Source of the DNA: Nipponacmea schrenckii
Taxonomy: Eukaryota; Mollusca; Gastropoda; Lottiidae
Direction of reading: 5' to 3'
Length of the DNA stretch: 64,000 nt
Assembly: GCA_030562195.1 (NCBI GenBank)
Contig: CM060200.1
Location: 3,906,001 to 3,970,000, forward strand
Shown piece after piece: positions 12,608 to 39,226 of this stretch. Both the position numbers and the translations under genes were made by a program. The notes under the pieces were generated by a model. It saw only the letters and a list, made by a program, of their open reading frames with translations, ran no database searches and was not told where the DNA came from. Every line of letters starts with the position of its first letter. Within the stretch, counting starts at the first letter, position 1.

Positions 12608-13097
12608 ATGGATAGAAGCATAAATATATTCATTCTTTTGTATCTGATTATCATCAACGTTTTGAATCCTGTTAGAGGTAAGAAAATATTTCCTTTCTAT
12701 AGAATTTATTTCAATTGTTCAAAATATCATGAGCACGTATTCTAGTATCTCAGGAAAAAAGATTGGTCTTAAAACTGCTGCAAAGTTCAGAGAATGGAAG
12801 AATGTTTTCATTGCATTGAATTCTTACCAGAATGCCTCCCGCTACTTTATCTGGTTTCAAAAAATGTGCACCATAATTTTATAATATATATTATTATAAA
12901 TCATTATATCTTAGCTCGGAAGGGTAATTCATATCGATATTTAAGTTCAGGGAACATTAATTTACACATGCTGTTATATCAATGCAGCACGATCTCCACT
13001 GTGTGATATCTTGACAGCATTCCTCGGGGATTCATTTTATGACGTATTATATGTAATATTTTTTACCAATGATCTCCTACTTGAAATGTCACTATGA
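12608..13097 (+). CDS. Candidate small secreted peptide, two exons, 59 residues
   Basis: Exon 1 (12608-12677) encodes MDRSINIFILLYLIIINV followed by LNPVRG, a clear hydrophobic signal peptide, and ends in the donor GTAAGA in phase 1. Exon 2 (from 12988, after TATCAATGCAG) continues in frame with ARSPLCDILTAFLGDSF and runs to TGA at 13095-13097. A poly(A) signal follows within 20 bases, and a TATA/initiator pair precedes the ATG. Total coding length is 180 bases. The mature part would be about 35 residues with one Cys and a hydrophobic, acidic tail. I do not recognise a family. Exon 1 is well supported by its features; exon 2 is the best in-phase continuation I found, but an alternative donor (GTAATA at 13050) and further exons are possible. 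Confidence 0.4.
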
Positions 13098-13115
13098 CAC
13101 TTTATATAAACATCA

Positions 13116-13121
13116 AATAAA
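13116..13121 (+). terminator. Poly(A) signal AATAAA of the candidate secreted-peptide gene
   Basis: AATAAA lies 18 bases after the putative stop codon. It is a common hexamer in this AT-rich DNA, so its value is mostly positional. Confidence 0.35.
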
Positions 13122-13204
13122 TCATGATACCTCAAAATAGTAAAATGATTTATGATTAATTCAATTATAATTAATAAATACAAATCCAAAAGTATATTTA
13201 TAAC

Positions 13205-13460
13205 CACTGCAAGGGAGTCGCATAGGGTCAAGATGTTAGATAACCTGAGGATCCAAAGTTCAATCTTAACAAAGGTCGAGATCAACTTTCGGGTTGTTCA
13301 GACCGGGTCCCCTTGTCAGTGATACAGGTCTGAGGGACCTCTGAAAAAATATTCTACTGTCACTGTCCTTTCCACTTTCCACTTACTGCATCCTGCATGG
13401 CCCGTCTTCATTAGTCCATTTTTGCAGAAGAGTAGGACGTAAAACTCCATTTATTTCATT
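13205..13460 (+). mobile_element. Decayed family A SINE
   Basis: Plus-strand copy recognisable from GGGAGTCGCATAGGG, GGTCGAGATCAACTTTCGG, CCTTGTCAGTGATACAGG and the tail GGACGTAAAACTCCATTTAT. The middle is partly deleted relative to the copy at 29330-29675. No target duplication is evident. Confidence 0.75.
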
Positions 13461-15504
13461 TAATTTTATAACCATTACAGAACTGATATTGCTATTAATA
13501 ATGCCATAATTGAAAGGCCTAAAAATGCCAAATGAAGTAATATATGGGCAAAGTATAAGACGACGTAGGTAGAATCCTCTTAGAATAAAATGTTTAACAG
13601 GACAGGAGTCTTCTTACTCCTTACAACACCTTAGAGTGATACGACATTACATCCCATTATACTATGGACTAGGAAGGTCATTTACATTATATCAAAATGT
13701 ATTAAAGTAATTAACATTATCAAACAAATTTATTTTATTATAAAACAACATTATTATATCTATAAAAAAACATATTTAGAAGGAATTACATCTAATAATA
13801 ATATTGACTTGAAATGTCATTTACATAATATCAAAACTATATATTAAGTAATTAGCTTAATCAAACATATCTTCTTGGTTTGTAAAGATTATAATCAATT
13901 TATGTTTGATTGTGTACTTATAAAAGTATGTTTATATATCTATAAAATATCGAATAATCTAAGGCCTGTTTACAGTGTGTCTAACGTATTTCATATGACA
14001 TTTTTCTTTTCAAACATAAAATACACCTTTTTTTAAATGAACTAAATAAAAAAATTTATTTCATCAAATTGTGCAGCCGTCACAGCTGTATATAGAATAT
14101 TTAAGATAATATGTTTATCTGACCAAATATTTGCCTTTGTTATAAATTCACACCTAAATCTAAAAGTTTGGAGAGTGCGACAATGCAAATCACCACTTCA
14201 ATTTCCTGAAAGCAGATTTATTACTGCTGCAGAGATAATCTAGATTTTAGTATCCCCAACTCCGTATTGTCTTCACTCTATATTTCTCTGTTTAAGTCCT
14301 TTTGATATCTGTCTTCACTGGTTTGCAATAATTTCAGTCAAATCAGATGAAAACTGTAGTCTCTATCGCGTTCAAAAGCCAATTGTAGATGGACAGACAA
14401 CAAAGTGCAATAATTACCCATAAAACAATTAATACTAGCAGAGCAATACAATACATTTTGAAAAAGGAAGATAAATTGTGTAAACATGAAAATGGAACTG
14501 CAGGAAATATATCAGATATTTTGACTAGCTAACTGAACAATAATTTTACAGACAACTAATTAACAAATAATAATTCCAGTCTTCTGCCTTAAGTGGGGAT
14601 CTGCAAGATTTTACCACAAATATTTAACACCGAATTCTTGCACTAGGAATGCCAAGCTCAAAATATCAGGAGCTATTCTCTGTTCCGATCTGTCAATTGC
14701 AATATTATTTTCCCCTATACATATATACTTGACTTCACATTGATTGAAATTGAAATCGATAATGCATCACCTAATATACTAGTAAGTAGCCAGATGCCAT
14801 ATAAACTAAGACCTATAACCAATTATCGTGGCTTGAGTTCGTTAGACATGATAGGCTTAGTGATTTGAAAACCTACGGCTACCCGATTTCAATTTAAGGA
14901 ATATTTCTTATTAGGCTACTCACTTTTATATTTCGATCCTATTTAAAATGCTAATCCTGTAGGAATGTATGGGCTACGTTTGGTTAAGGCACAATCTTAA
15001 CACTGCACTTGACATGATATTAGGCTGAGATCCACGTGACTAGTCACTAGAATATACTGAATATGCATTAATAACATAGCTTTTATTGTTTTTTTTTTTT
15101 TTTATATTTGTCGTATAAAACCAATGAATGAATACAAAACTTTAATTATATAAACATATTGTGAACATTATATATATATTGAATATAATTACATAACAAC
15201 TTATTCTCTCGATAATGGATTAAAATTGTTTCATTTTACCAAGAATTGATGACAACCATAGTTACTTATATAAATATTCAATTATCAGTGGTCTTTATAT
15301 CTGTCTAACGAATTTCATTTTCAATTTTCCCATTTACAATACTATCAATGAAAAGTAAATCCCAGTACACTTCCAATAAAAAGGAACTAGATTTGTATAT
15401 AAATCTAAATTTTATATTACTTATTATATTATAATTGGTGTTGTTTTATCTTGATTGTTTGTATAAAATATTGTACCAATTAAAAGAGGGGATGTTGTAA
15501 AAAA
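13461..15504. other. Intergenic AT-rich sequence
   Basis: No supported exon, RNA gene or element. Contains short T-runs and a pair of similar segments with ATGTCATTTACATAATATCAAAA near 13680 and 13816. I see nothing else. Confidence 0.4.
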
Positions 15505-16004
15505 NNNNNNNNNNNNNNNNNNNNNNNNNNNNNNNNNNNNNNNNNNNNNNNNNNNNNNNNNNNNNNNNNNNNNNNNNNNNNNNNNNNNNNNNNNNNNNNN
15601 NNNNNNNNNNNNNNNNNNNNNNNNNNNNNNNNNNNNNNNNNNNNNNNNNNNNNNNNNNNNNNNNNNNNNNNNNNNNNNNNNNNNNNNNNNNNNNNNNNNN
15701 NNNNNNNNNNNNNNNNNNNNNNNNNNNNNNNNNNNNNNNNNNNNNNNNNNNNNNNNNNNNNNNNNNNNNNNNNNNNNNNNNNNNNNNNNNNNNNNNNNNN
15801 NNNNNNNNNNNNNNNNNNNNNNNNNNNNNNNNNNNNNNNNNNNNNNNNNNNNNNNNNNNNNNNNNNNNNNNNNNNNNNNNNNNNNNNNNNNNNNNNNNNN
15901 NNNNNNNNNNNNNNNNNNNNNNNNNNNNNNNNNNNNNNNNNNNNNNNNNNNNNNNNNNNNNNNNNNNNNNNNNNNNNNNNNNNNNNNNNNNNNNNNNNNN
16001 NNNN
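15505..16004. other. Assembly gap (500 N)
   Basis: Exactly 500 unknown bases, a scaffold placeholder. Open frames drawn through it are meaningless. Confidence 0.99.
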
Positions 16005-16935
16005 CTATCCATATAAGCAATTTTAGACACACAGGGCTTTTTTCCAGTCTATAAAATAAATGGTATGGAAAAAATGAACACAAGGTTTGTAAAACAGGTG
16101 AAGAAAGGTGAATAAATCTGTCAAAGAGCATTACTTCTTAACCTATCAGAATTTTAAACCTGGATGTTTTAACAACAAATCTATACACTTAATTTAATCA
16201 TAAGTATTCTGAATTTCAATAATATTTCTATTCACTGATATAGTCTAGATTCACAAACCCAGCTAACATGGACATATTATATATTGAAAGCAACATCTTA
16301 AATTGACGTTTAGCCTACTGGACATCTGTAGGATTGAAGGCACATAATGTCAATCTGCCCTGCCAATAACTTATGGTCTGTCTTGTAATAGACATTGTGA
16401 TCATCAATTGATCAAATTGAACATCAGTAACTAGGTCCATGAGGGGTCATTAGCTGTACTGTACTGGTTCAACTATTCACAAATCTTTATGCATCTATTT
16501 TATCAAAATCTAAAGTTAAAACAGTGAATCATATCCAAATATTACCATTATTCAAACACCGCTTACATCTACATTCACAAGTGTAATTAGAAACTTTCTT
16601 ATTCCATCTTCATTTTTGATAATAATAGCGAATATGAATCATTATAATTCTGTCAGAGAAGAACATATGGCATTTATCTATGTGCAAACAATAATATAAG
16701 TCAGCTTGATTGACATCTGAAGATAAAATAGAAATCTGTTTTTTTCATATTTATTTCATCATCAAAATGTATATCTTATACAAAATGATCTTAATATATA
16801 AGAAATAAAGAGTCACAAAAACTAGCCTATATCAATATAAATACACACCATTCTTAACTGAGGTGACTTTATAATTCAGACCATTCATTCTCATTCAAAA
16901 TAAGCACATTTGATTAAAAACAAAACAGCTGTTTA
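16005..16935 (-). terminator. LONP1: 3' untranslated region / 3' flank of the Lon gene
   Basis: No coding sequence. On the minus strand a canonical AATAAA (plus-strand 16750-16755) lies about 180 bases past the Lon stop codon and is the best poly(A) signal. Confidence 0.45.
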
Positions 16936-31390
<14,455 letters not shown>

Positions 31391-31586
31391 TTTGGATTAT
31401 TTTTCACATGCAACTTCCGCTTTATTAGTGTCGCATAAAAATCTACTTGGAGTATGGTTACATTAATGTAGTAGAAATTTTCCTCCTTGTGGGTACGAAA
31501 CGCTCTAAGCTTGAGTTTTGTCTTGTACTGGTATATTATTTTATTCTGTGGACCGAGAGTTTAAAGACAATAATAATTGATTAAAA
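31391..31586. promoter_or_regulatory. Divergent promoter between Lon and the RNA-binding-protein gene
   Basis: The Lon start codon (31390, minus) and the first ATG of the opposite transcript (31587, plus) are only 196 bases apart. AACTTCCGC at about 31410 resembles an ETS-type site. No TATA box is evident for either gene. A shared bidirectional promoter is inferred from the spacing. Confidence 0.6.
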
Positions 31587-32621
31587 ATGGAATCTGGGGT
31601 AAGACCACGAAACAGGCAAAACATTATTAACATTGAAGTAGCCTATATCAAATAGAATCAAGGCCATGTCACATGTGTTTTTGTTACTCAATATAGCATC
31701 TAGACCTAGGCCTACTTGTTATCTAATAAACTAAATTCTTCTGAACAATTAGTGTTAACAATTTACAAGATCAGAATCGCAATTGTATAACGAATCTTAT
31801 ATTATTCTGTCTTGATAACTATTTTCACAATAGCCTAGTTGTTGGCTGGAGTAGGGTCAGAAAAACTTTTATAATTAATGGGGTATTTCTTAGTGCCATG
31901 GCATTATACTCGCTTTTAAGTTTAAGTCTGAAATCCATCAAACCAAGGTGATAATTTCGAAAAGATAGTTATTTTTTTGTTGAGTGATGCCATCATTATT
32001 TACTATTATGAACTAGTTTTAGCTCAGCAATTAAATGAATATTTTAATATTTAAATAAATAAAATTATGCGCCATCATTTTCTGTGAATTCTAGAATACT
32101 GATTTCTGTGAAATGGGGAATAACTGTTAGACCACAGTGAGCTAAGCTATTTGTGAAATTTTTAGTGTGACAGTTAATTTTTTTATTAGGCGCGCTTATC
32201 ATAATCAGTAATCAGCTACCCGGTATATAATGAATATATCTGGGTATGCCACGCACTTTAAGATAAATGAATGAAATTCATGTGGTTTGGATAACTGATA
32301 TTGTTCTGGAAGTTATCATTTATGTTTAAGTTGATACATCAGATATTGTATTTATTTTAATACATAATATGATATAAGCTTCACTTGAACTTTACACTTA
32401 TAATAGTCATTTTGTCATATTCAATTTATTATGTATTTAAATTTTAGGATGATAGCTTGTAATTAATAAAAATTTTACCTCAAATAAGGAAGTGATTTGC
32501 CAGTTTCTAAGGAAACTGCCACAATCAATCAAATTGTTCTAAAAATTGAAAACAGGTAAATTTTAAGTTTTTTTTATTTGTGATGTTCTGGTAGTATAAA
32601 GTTTATTTTAAAATTTTCTGT

Positions 32622-32690
32622 TATATATAATAATAGTCTGTTATATATTATAATAGTCTGTTATATATTATAATAGTCTGTTATATATTT
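32622..32690. repeat. Short tandem repeat, about 20-base unit
   Basis: Four units of AGTCTGTTATATATTATAAT with small changes, in an intron of the RNA-binding-protein gene leader. Confidence 0.8.
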
Positions 32691-33164
32691 TTGTTTATTA
32701 TAAAAAAAGTGAGAATATTTTGAGATAAGAAGGAAAGTACAAAATCTAATAAAAGCCAATGAAAAATATCATGAAAACCATTTACAGTGCTAAAATGTGT
32801 TTTTACCTGATTTTGTAAAATCAACATGTTTTCATGATATGATGTTTGTATAAAAATAATTGTCACCTTCTTTATTATATTTTTTGTTATTTTGCAGAAT
32901 TTTTATATATTTCAAGAATATGTGTAGATATTTATAAAGTCTGATTAAATCAATCAATCATTGTATATTGTAGGTGTTAATTGTTCAACAGTTCTGTGCT
33001 TTAATAGACGATTTATATAAACGTATAATTAAAAACATTTATTCTACTGTCAAGAACAAAAGGTATGTTTTCAAATTTCACATTTATAAGCATGTTGTTA
33101 TTTTTAAAATCTTGTATATCAAATGGAGCATAAGTGTTGGGTTTGTGCGACACATGGAAGTGCT

Positions 33165-33265
33165 TGTTCACTAGAGGGTTCACTCATAAAAAGGTTTAGA
33201 TGAACTTTCAGATTTTTCCACCTGGTTTCGTTTGTTGGTGATGCAGGTTGAAGGGGCTAGAATAT
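33165..33265 (+). mobile_element. Fragment of family A SINE
   Basis: Weak match to the head and early body: AGAGGGTTCACTC, AAAGGTTTAGATGAACTTTC, AGATTTTTCCACCTGGTTTC, GTTGGTGATGCAGG. Confidence 0.5.
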
Positions 33266-33393
33266 AAAAAAGCTTGGTAAACTATGCAACTATATAACTG
33301 CTGAGGAATCTTATTTTCACCAATTCTGAGTATGAATAGATGCACTCTTGAAATTTAGATATATTTTTAAAACTTTATTTTGTAGGAAAAAAG

Positions 33394-36300
33394 ATGCAGA
33401 TAGATTATTTTGAAGGATACGAAGGTATATATTGATTATTATTATTATAATGGTCTTTGATTCAAACTCAAATAAATTTTTACACATTTACATCTAAACA
33501 CATTTCACAAGTAGGCATCTGTTTTGAAAGATTGATGTTTTCAGTTCTATGCTAGTAAATGCATAGGTATATTTTGTTAGTGTAGACCTTTTTATTTCTA
33601 TGTACTTTTAGGTGGTTACACTAACCAGTCTGGTTCTGCTAATGATGGTGAGTGTATATATTTATTCTCAAGCTAACCATTCTTCTATCATCTAATAATG
33701 CCATTACTCTGTTTGAACATCAAGATATTTAACATGAGTTATGATACTGTTTTTGGGGAATATGTGCTTGATTTTACCTATAACTTAATTCTTTGGTTAA
33801 TAGCATCAGCTTCTTAAAATATGTTCAGACTTATTTTATGTTTAATGTGGCAGCCCTTTTTTTTCTGTCTTTGTAGTTGGTGGAAAGAAGAGAGTGTTAG
33901 ATTCGAATTCAGATGGTAATAAAAAGAGTAAAACCTCAACCTCTGGAATGGATGTCTCCACACTGAATGAAATGGTGAAATATAACCAACAACAATTTTC
34001 TACCATAACAGATAGTGACCTTCCAATTGAAGAAAAGCAAGAAAAATTGAAGAAAGTTATTGAGAGACAGTCAATGTTGTTAGAGATGCAGAGTGAAATG
34101 ATAAAGAATGAAAAGTTTTCAGATGACCCTATGGAAGGAAAAGACAGTGGGAGTACTAGGGGATCTCATATGGCAAGGGGTCCTCCCATGGGCAGGGGCC
34201 AACCTAAGCGTATGGGACATCCGATGGGTATGGGACCTCCAATTGGTATGGGACCTCCAATGGGAAGGGGTCCACCCATGGGATTTGAGCCACCAATGGG
34301 TATGGGTTATCCCATGGGAAGAGGGATGGGTGGGCCTTCTATGATGGATGGCAGAATGCATAGAGGGGCTGGTATGATGGGTTTGGGAGCTCGAGACTTC
34401 AGAAAGGGGTTTAATTTTAACCAACACTTCATGAATTATGATGATGCTCCACCACCACAATCTCAAAACATCAGCATTGAGGAGAAGTTCATGTATTTTA
34501 AAGATCTCTTGTTGGATCAGTTTGATCCATCTTTAACATGTTTCCAAATGATAGAAAAAGGACGTAGAAGTATTGATGATGTTATGATGAAGGTTCGCAC
34601 AGATTATCGATTTGACAGACATGATGACGAAGAAGGAGCGGAAATTCATGGTAAACTGAAGATCTTGGGTGTAACTGTTGCAAAAGCTTGTGGAAGTCAC
34701 GAAAAGATGGTTCGAGAAGAGGTATTTCGAAGAGCTCTATATATTCTTCATACCAAAACAGTTAGTGAAATCTTACAGATATCAAATGAAGAAAATGAAA
34801 GTGAACGACCACTGAAATTTGTGTACAGTTACAGCAAACAACAGTTAATGAAACTCTATAGAAAAATGCCAAAAACTGATAATCCAAGAGACATCATACG
34901 AGATTTGAACTTCAATTGTTCCATGACTGGTATACAAATTACATGTGTACTGTATAGAGGTGATACAGAAGAAAATAAAGTAAGGTGTGATGTCTATGCA
35001 GATGATTGTTTTCTGGGCACTGGTGATGGAGAAGAAAGAAAGGAAGCTATCAGGAAGGCGTATTTGAATGGTTACGAGCGATTACGTACTAAAACTTTAG
35101 ATGAATTAGTCAGTGACAACAGGAAACTGATTTTATTAAATCGCCATGACTCAAGAATTCTAGATATTTTAGTAAAGGGAAGATTCTATGAAGTTGGTAG
35201 TAATATTGGAGGGTTGATAGCGAAAAGTGCTGCGAAAGATCAAGATTCTGATGGACTTAATGAAGTGGTGGTTATGATTCAGACTGGTAAACAGGAACCA
35301 GTACCATATAAAGTATTAGAAACCACAGCTACAGCTAATAAGCTATTGTTAGAATATGTTCTACACTCTTCAGATAAAGTTAGAGATTGTAAAGACTTTA
35401 GGTAAGATAATTATTTCATTTAAGTTTTTCAAATATTGATGAAATTGTACAAATTTACTAAAACTACCTCATGTAATGAAATATTTTCCATTGGCATTTT
35501 GAAGATGTTATCAGTCATGACTGATTCATATTCCTGTTTTTTTTATACGCCCACATGGAAATGTGGACGTATATTGCCGTCGCCCCTGTCCGTGGTCCGT
35601 CCACATTTGTTGTATCCACGATAGATGATACAGTTTTTATCCGATCTTAATGAAACTTGGTATACATGTATATATTGATGATATCTCGGTCAAGTTCGAA
35701 AATGGAAATTATCGCATGAACGGTTTTTGAGTTATTGCACTTGACTTAGTAAAAACGCGTCAAATTTGGGTTGTATCCACAATAGAGGCTACAGTTTTTA
35801 TCCGATCTTAATGAAACTTGGTATACATGTATATATTGATGATATCTCGGTCATGTTCGAAAATTGAAATTATCGAATGAATGGATTTTGAGTTATTGCC
35901 CTTGACTTAGTAAAAACGCGTCAAATTTGGGTTGTATCCACAATAGAGGCTATAGTTTTTATCCGATCTTAATGAAACTTGGTATACATGTATATATTGA
36001 TGATATCTCGGTCAAGTTCGAAAATTGAAATTATCGAATGAATGGATTTTGAGTTATTGCCCTTGACTTAGTAAAAACGTGTCAAATTTGGGTTGTATTC
36101 ACGATAGAAGCTACAGTTTTTATCCGATCTTAATGAAACTTGGTATACATGTATATATTGATGATATCTCGGTCAAGTTCGAAAATGGAAATTATCGCAT
36201 GAACGGTTTTTGAGTTATTGCACTTGACTTAGTAAAAATGCGTCAAATTTGGGTTGTATCCACAATAGAGGCTACAGTTTTTATCTGATCTTAATGAAAC

Positions 36301-38151
36301 TTGGTATACATGTATATATTGATGATATCTCTGTCAAGTTCAAAAATGGAAATCATTGCATGAACGGATTTTGAGTTATTGCCTTGACTTAGTAAAAATG
36401 CGTCAAATTAGGGTTGTATCCATGATAGAGGCTACAGTTTTTATCCGATCTTAATGAAACTTGGTATACATGTATATATTGATGATATCTCGGTCAAGTT
36501 CCAAAATGGAAATTATCGAATGAACAGATTTTGAGTTATTGCCCTTGACTTCATAAAAACGCGTCAAATTTGGGTTATATCCACGATATAGGCTACAGTT
36601 TTTATCAGAAATTCAAATTTGACGATTTTTTGATGAATAGTTTATGAGTAATTGCCCTTGACTAAGTAAAATTGCGTAAAAATTCATTTTCTGTAGACAC
36701 TATAGAAGCTACAATTATCTATGGATTTTAATGAAACTTGGTATGAGCATTGGAATTGATAAGAGGGCGGTCAAGTTCGATTTGGACGATTTTGCGATAA
36801 ACAGTTTTGGAGTTATTGCCCCTGCCTCTATATTTGTTGTAGACAAAATAGAAGCTACAATTTTCAATGGATTTAAATGAAACTTGGTGTGAGCATTGGA
36901 ATTGTTAAGACACAGTCAAGTTCGAATTTGATGATTTTTCGATGAACAGTTTTTTAGTTATTGCCCTCAAAATTTTTTTGTGGTTCAATAGAAGCTACAA
37001 TTTTCAATGGATTTTGATGAAACTTGGTGTTTTTGAGTTTTTGCCCTTGACTTCAATATCCATTTAGTGAATGTTTTTGAGTCATTGCTCTATTTATTTT
37101 TCAAATTCAATGCTGCCAGTGGGCGTATGTTACCTTGCCTGGCAAGCTATCTTTATTCAATTATTGATTATTTTGAACATAGATTTCTGTCACCATTTGA
37201 TATGCAAATAAGCATTCTCCAAACAGATGTTAGGAAACACACTGAAAGAGCATGAATGGTCGTATATCTTAAATAAAACATCAGTTTAAATTAAATGTTT
37301 TGTAGATGTTTGATGTACATAAATGGTAAGCTAATATCCTGTTCCATTGGTCAGAATAAACCTCAAGCTAAATTTAGTGCTGCAGAATGTGCTGTTAGAG
37401 AATTAACTTGTAGATATTCACTAATTGAGGTACAGTATATAGATAATATCTTGATATAAAGATCATTGTGTAGCGTGCTATCTCATATTGGATGTCATCC
37501 TTTTTAAAACATACACTTATACTATTATTCTTTCCATTATTGTTTGTTCCAATTCATGACTGTAATCACATAAACCTTAACTCAACTGTCAAACCTTTTG
37601 ATATTTCATTTCAGTATATAACAAGGAGATATGTAGCTACTACTTCTAATGAAGATCTAATAGAGATGGCCATGACCTTAAAGAGATCTGGTCGAGATAT
37701 TAAAGATGAAATTCCCGCAGAATTTTTAAATAATCCAACTGGAGATGAACTGGATCCATTTATATACAGAATATTGGAAAATATGATTCTAGACTACTCA
37801 AGTTTGGAAACCTTAGAGGAACTCATCTTTGGACCAGATCTTCCAGAACTGGTAATTGATCAGTTGGTGAAGAAGTGTAAGGAATGGAATGTTGATGGTA
37901 ATAAAAGAACCTCTGGTGGACATACCTACCTTGTAATGAACAAGATTAAACAGTTCTCAGCATCTCAAATGTGTGATTTCCTCCTATCACAACCCAGTTT
38001 TTCATGTGGTCGATATTGTTTAATTCATATGAGACAACCTAAAGGACGTTTACAGTTTCTCAATGAATGTTCTAGTGACATTAAGAGATATCTGATATCA
38101 GATGATGCTGATAACAGAGACATTCCAGATGATTTGGGACTTTTTGACTGA
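33394..38151 (+). CDS. Nuclear-type protein with tandem dsRNA-binding-like repeats (NKRF-like)
   Basis: Coding exons: 33394-33424, 33612-33647, 33877-35401, 37306-37429, 37615-38151 (TGA). All phases join, giving about 750 residues. The N-terminal region is charged (GGKKRVLDSNSDGNKKSK), with a Glu/Lys-rich probable helix. Residues about 121-176 are a low-complexity Met/Gly/Pro/Arg segment built on PPMG and MGRG. Beyond it are several segments shaped like the second half of a double-stranded-RNA-binding domain (beta strands, then an Ala/Lys-rich helix): GKLKILGVTVAKACGS (about 281-313), CDVYADDCFLGTGDG (about 393-426) and CLMYINGKLISCSIGQNK (about 532-562, across an intron). The dispersed arrangement reminds me of NF-kappa-B-repressing factor (NKRF), but no G-patch or R3H domain is seen. 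The start at 33394 is favoured because upstream frames in the leader stop. Function inferred only as RNA binding. Confidence 0.75.
35545..37140. mobile_element. Short-inverted-end element containing a 161-base satellite (about 7 copies plus decayed ones)
   Basis: The ends are inverted: ATACGCCCAC at the left and GTGGGCGTAT at the right. A small hairpin (CCCACATGGAAATGTGG) is at the left tip and another (CTTGCCTGGCAAG) follows the right end. Inside, a 161-base unit beginning GTTGTATCCACGATAG and containing AATGAAACTTGGTATACATG repeats from about 35609, then becomes more diverged to about 37070. The whole lies in the large intron of the RNA-binding-protein gene. A related, more decayed element is at 41885-42605. 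The hairpin-tipped structure could be Helitron-like or a MITE carrying a satellite; I cannot decide. Confidence 0.75.
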
Positions 38152-39086
38152 ATGTTCACACTACTTTTTATAAGCATCAAGTGTTCGTCTCTTTAAAACA
38201 AACATTGTTCTTTTGTATCATCATGAATATTGTTCTTTTTTTTCTCCTTTTTTTTCTTTTAATTCAAGTGTTATCGTTAATTAAAACTAGACAATGGTTT
38301 TATTTTGTACTTTTTAAGAAAAATTTTAATTACTACTTTACTCTAAATACAAGTACATATATATTGATAATGTAACAATTTTATTTTCTGTCCTAGACAG
38401 AAGTACATTAACTACATGACTGTAGTCTGTATTTTGCATTAAAATAATTAACTGCACTACAACATTGACCAATTCTTTATTGAGTACATACCTCCTCTGA
38501 AGAAACATGTTAAAGTTATAATTCCCTTATGAAATAGACTAATTTGACTATGACGATGAGTGTGCAGTGAATGAAGTTGAAAGTGATTATTCACATACTT
38601 ATGACTAACGTATTCAAAATGTATAAATGGCTGGCAGTTTTCTTTACTATTTCCAGTATTATTAGATTATTAGACAGTTGTACACACTACTTGAATATGT
38701 AGTGAAATGTACAGTCCATGGCTGGATTTAAGATTGTGAATTGACACATTAGCAGCTGTAGAAATTATTTGTGGTCCTGTGGTTTGGATAGAGTCCCTTA
38801 ACAGACAGGAAGCATATTATTAAAAAAACGTATTATATGGAACATAATGGGTAATATGAATAATTTGTGTTGGTAATCTACTTCTGCCTTTTAGTTTGAA
38901 GGCATAATCCTGTCGTAGGTAATCGAAGCTGAGTTTCTGTCTTTGATCATCAGCTACATTGGTTACGCATTTTGATTGACGTTGAAAATAATGGGTACAT
39001 TTTTGTTACCACAGAATAGGATGAAAACAAGATCTATATTTCATTGGAGGGTATTTTTAGTAATGTTTGATATAGACATAAATAAA
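38152..39086 (+). terminator. 3' untranslated region of the RNA-binding-protein gene, poly(A) signal at 39081
   Basis: About 930 bases of AT-rich, non-coding sequence after the stop codon, ending in AATAAA at 39081-39086. No other element is seen in it. Confidence 0.5.
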
Positions 39087-39218
39087 ATATTTTAAAACAC
39101 TATATTTTGACAAATGAAATGTAAATTTATTTTTGATATGTGTGGTGATTTACCAATTTTGTCAAATTATTTGATATTGTGTGTAAATTTATGTCGGATC
39201 TTCGAGAATCACAAAGGC

Positions 39219-39226
39219 ACTTCCGG
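39219..39226 (+). promoter_or_regulatory. ETS-type site ACTTCCGG upstream of the alpha-arrestin gene
   Basis: ACTTCCGG lies 116 bases before the arrestin ATG, in the only 255 bases between the upstream gene's poly(A) signal and this ATG. No TATA box is obvious. Core-promoter role is inferred. Confidence 0.4.

Larger units (their letters stand above)
31587..33413 (+). other. Upstream open reading frame spliced across three leader exons (42 residues)
   Basis: ATG at 31587 gives MESG and a GTAAGA donor at 31599. Exon 32974-33062 (after TATTGTAG) continues in phase with VLIVQQFCALIDDLYKR and ends at a GTATGT donor. Exon 33386-33424 continues with RKKDADRLF and a TGA at 33411-33413. The frame is open throughout with matching phases. 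The main protein's ATG (33394) lies inside this frame in another register, so the upstream frame overlaps the main start. Whether it is translated is unknown. If exon 32974-33062 is skipped and an alternative AG at 33399 is used, MESG would instead join the main frame. Confidence 0.4.

Noticed and set aside
15424..16131. Long minus-strand open frames
   Set aside because: They run through the 500 N gap and have no real sequence support.
34108..34466. Alternative frames on both strands across the PPMG tract
   Set aside because: Shadows of the main RNA-binding-protein exon caused by its repetitive GGN/CCN codons.
37492..37614. Upstream methionine start with signal-like hydrophobic stretch
   Set aside because: This is intron read-through before the acceptor at 37614; splice phase from exon 37306-37429 enters at 37615.
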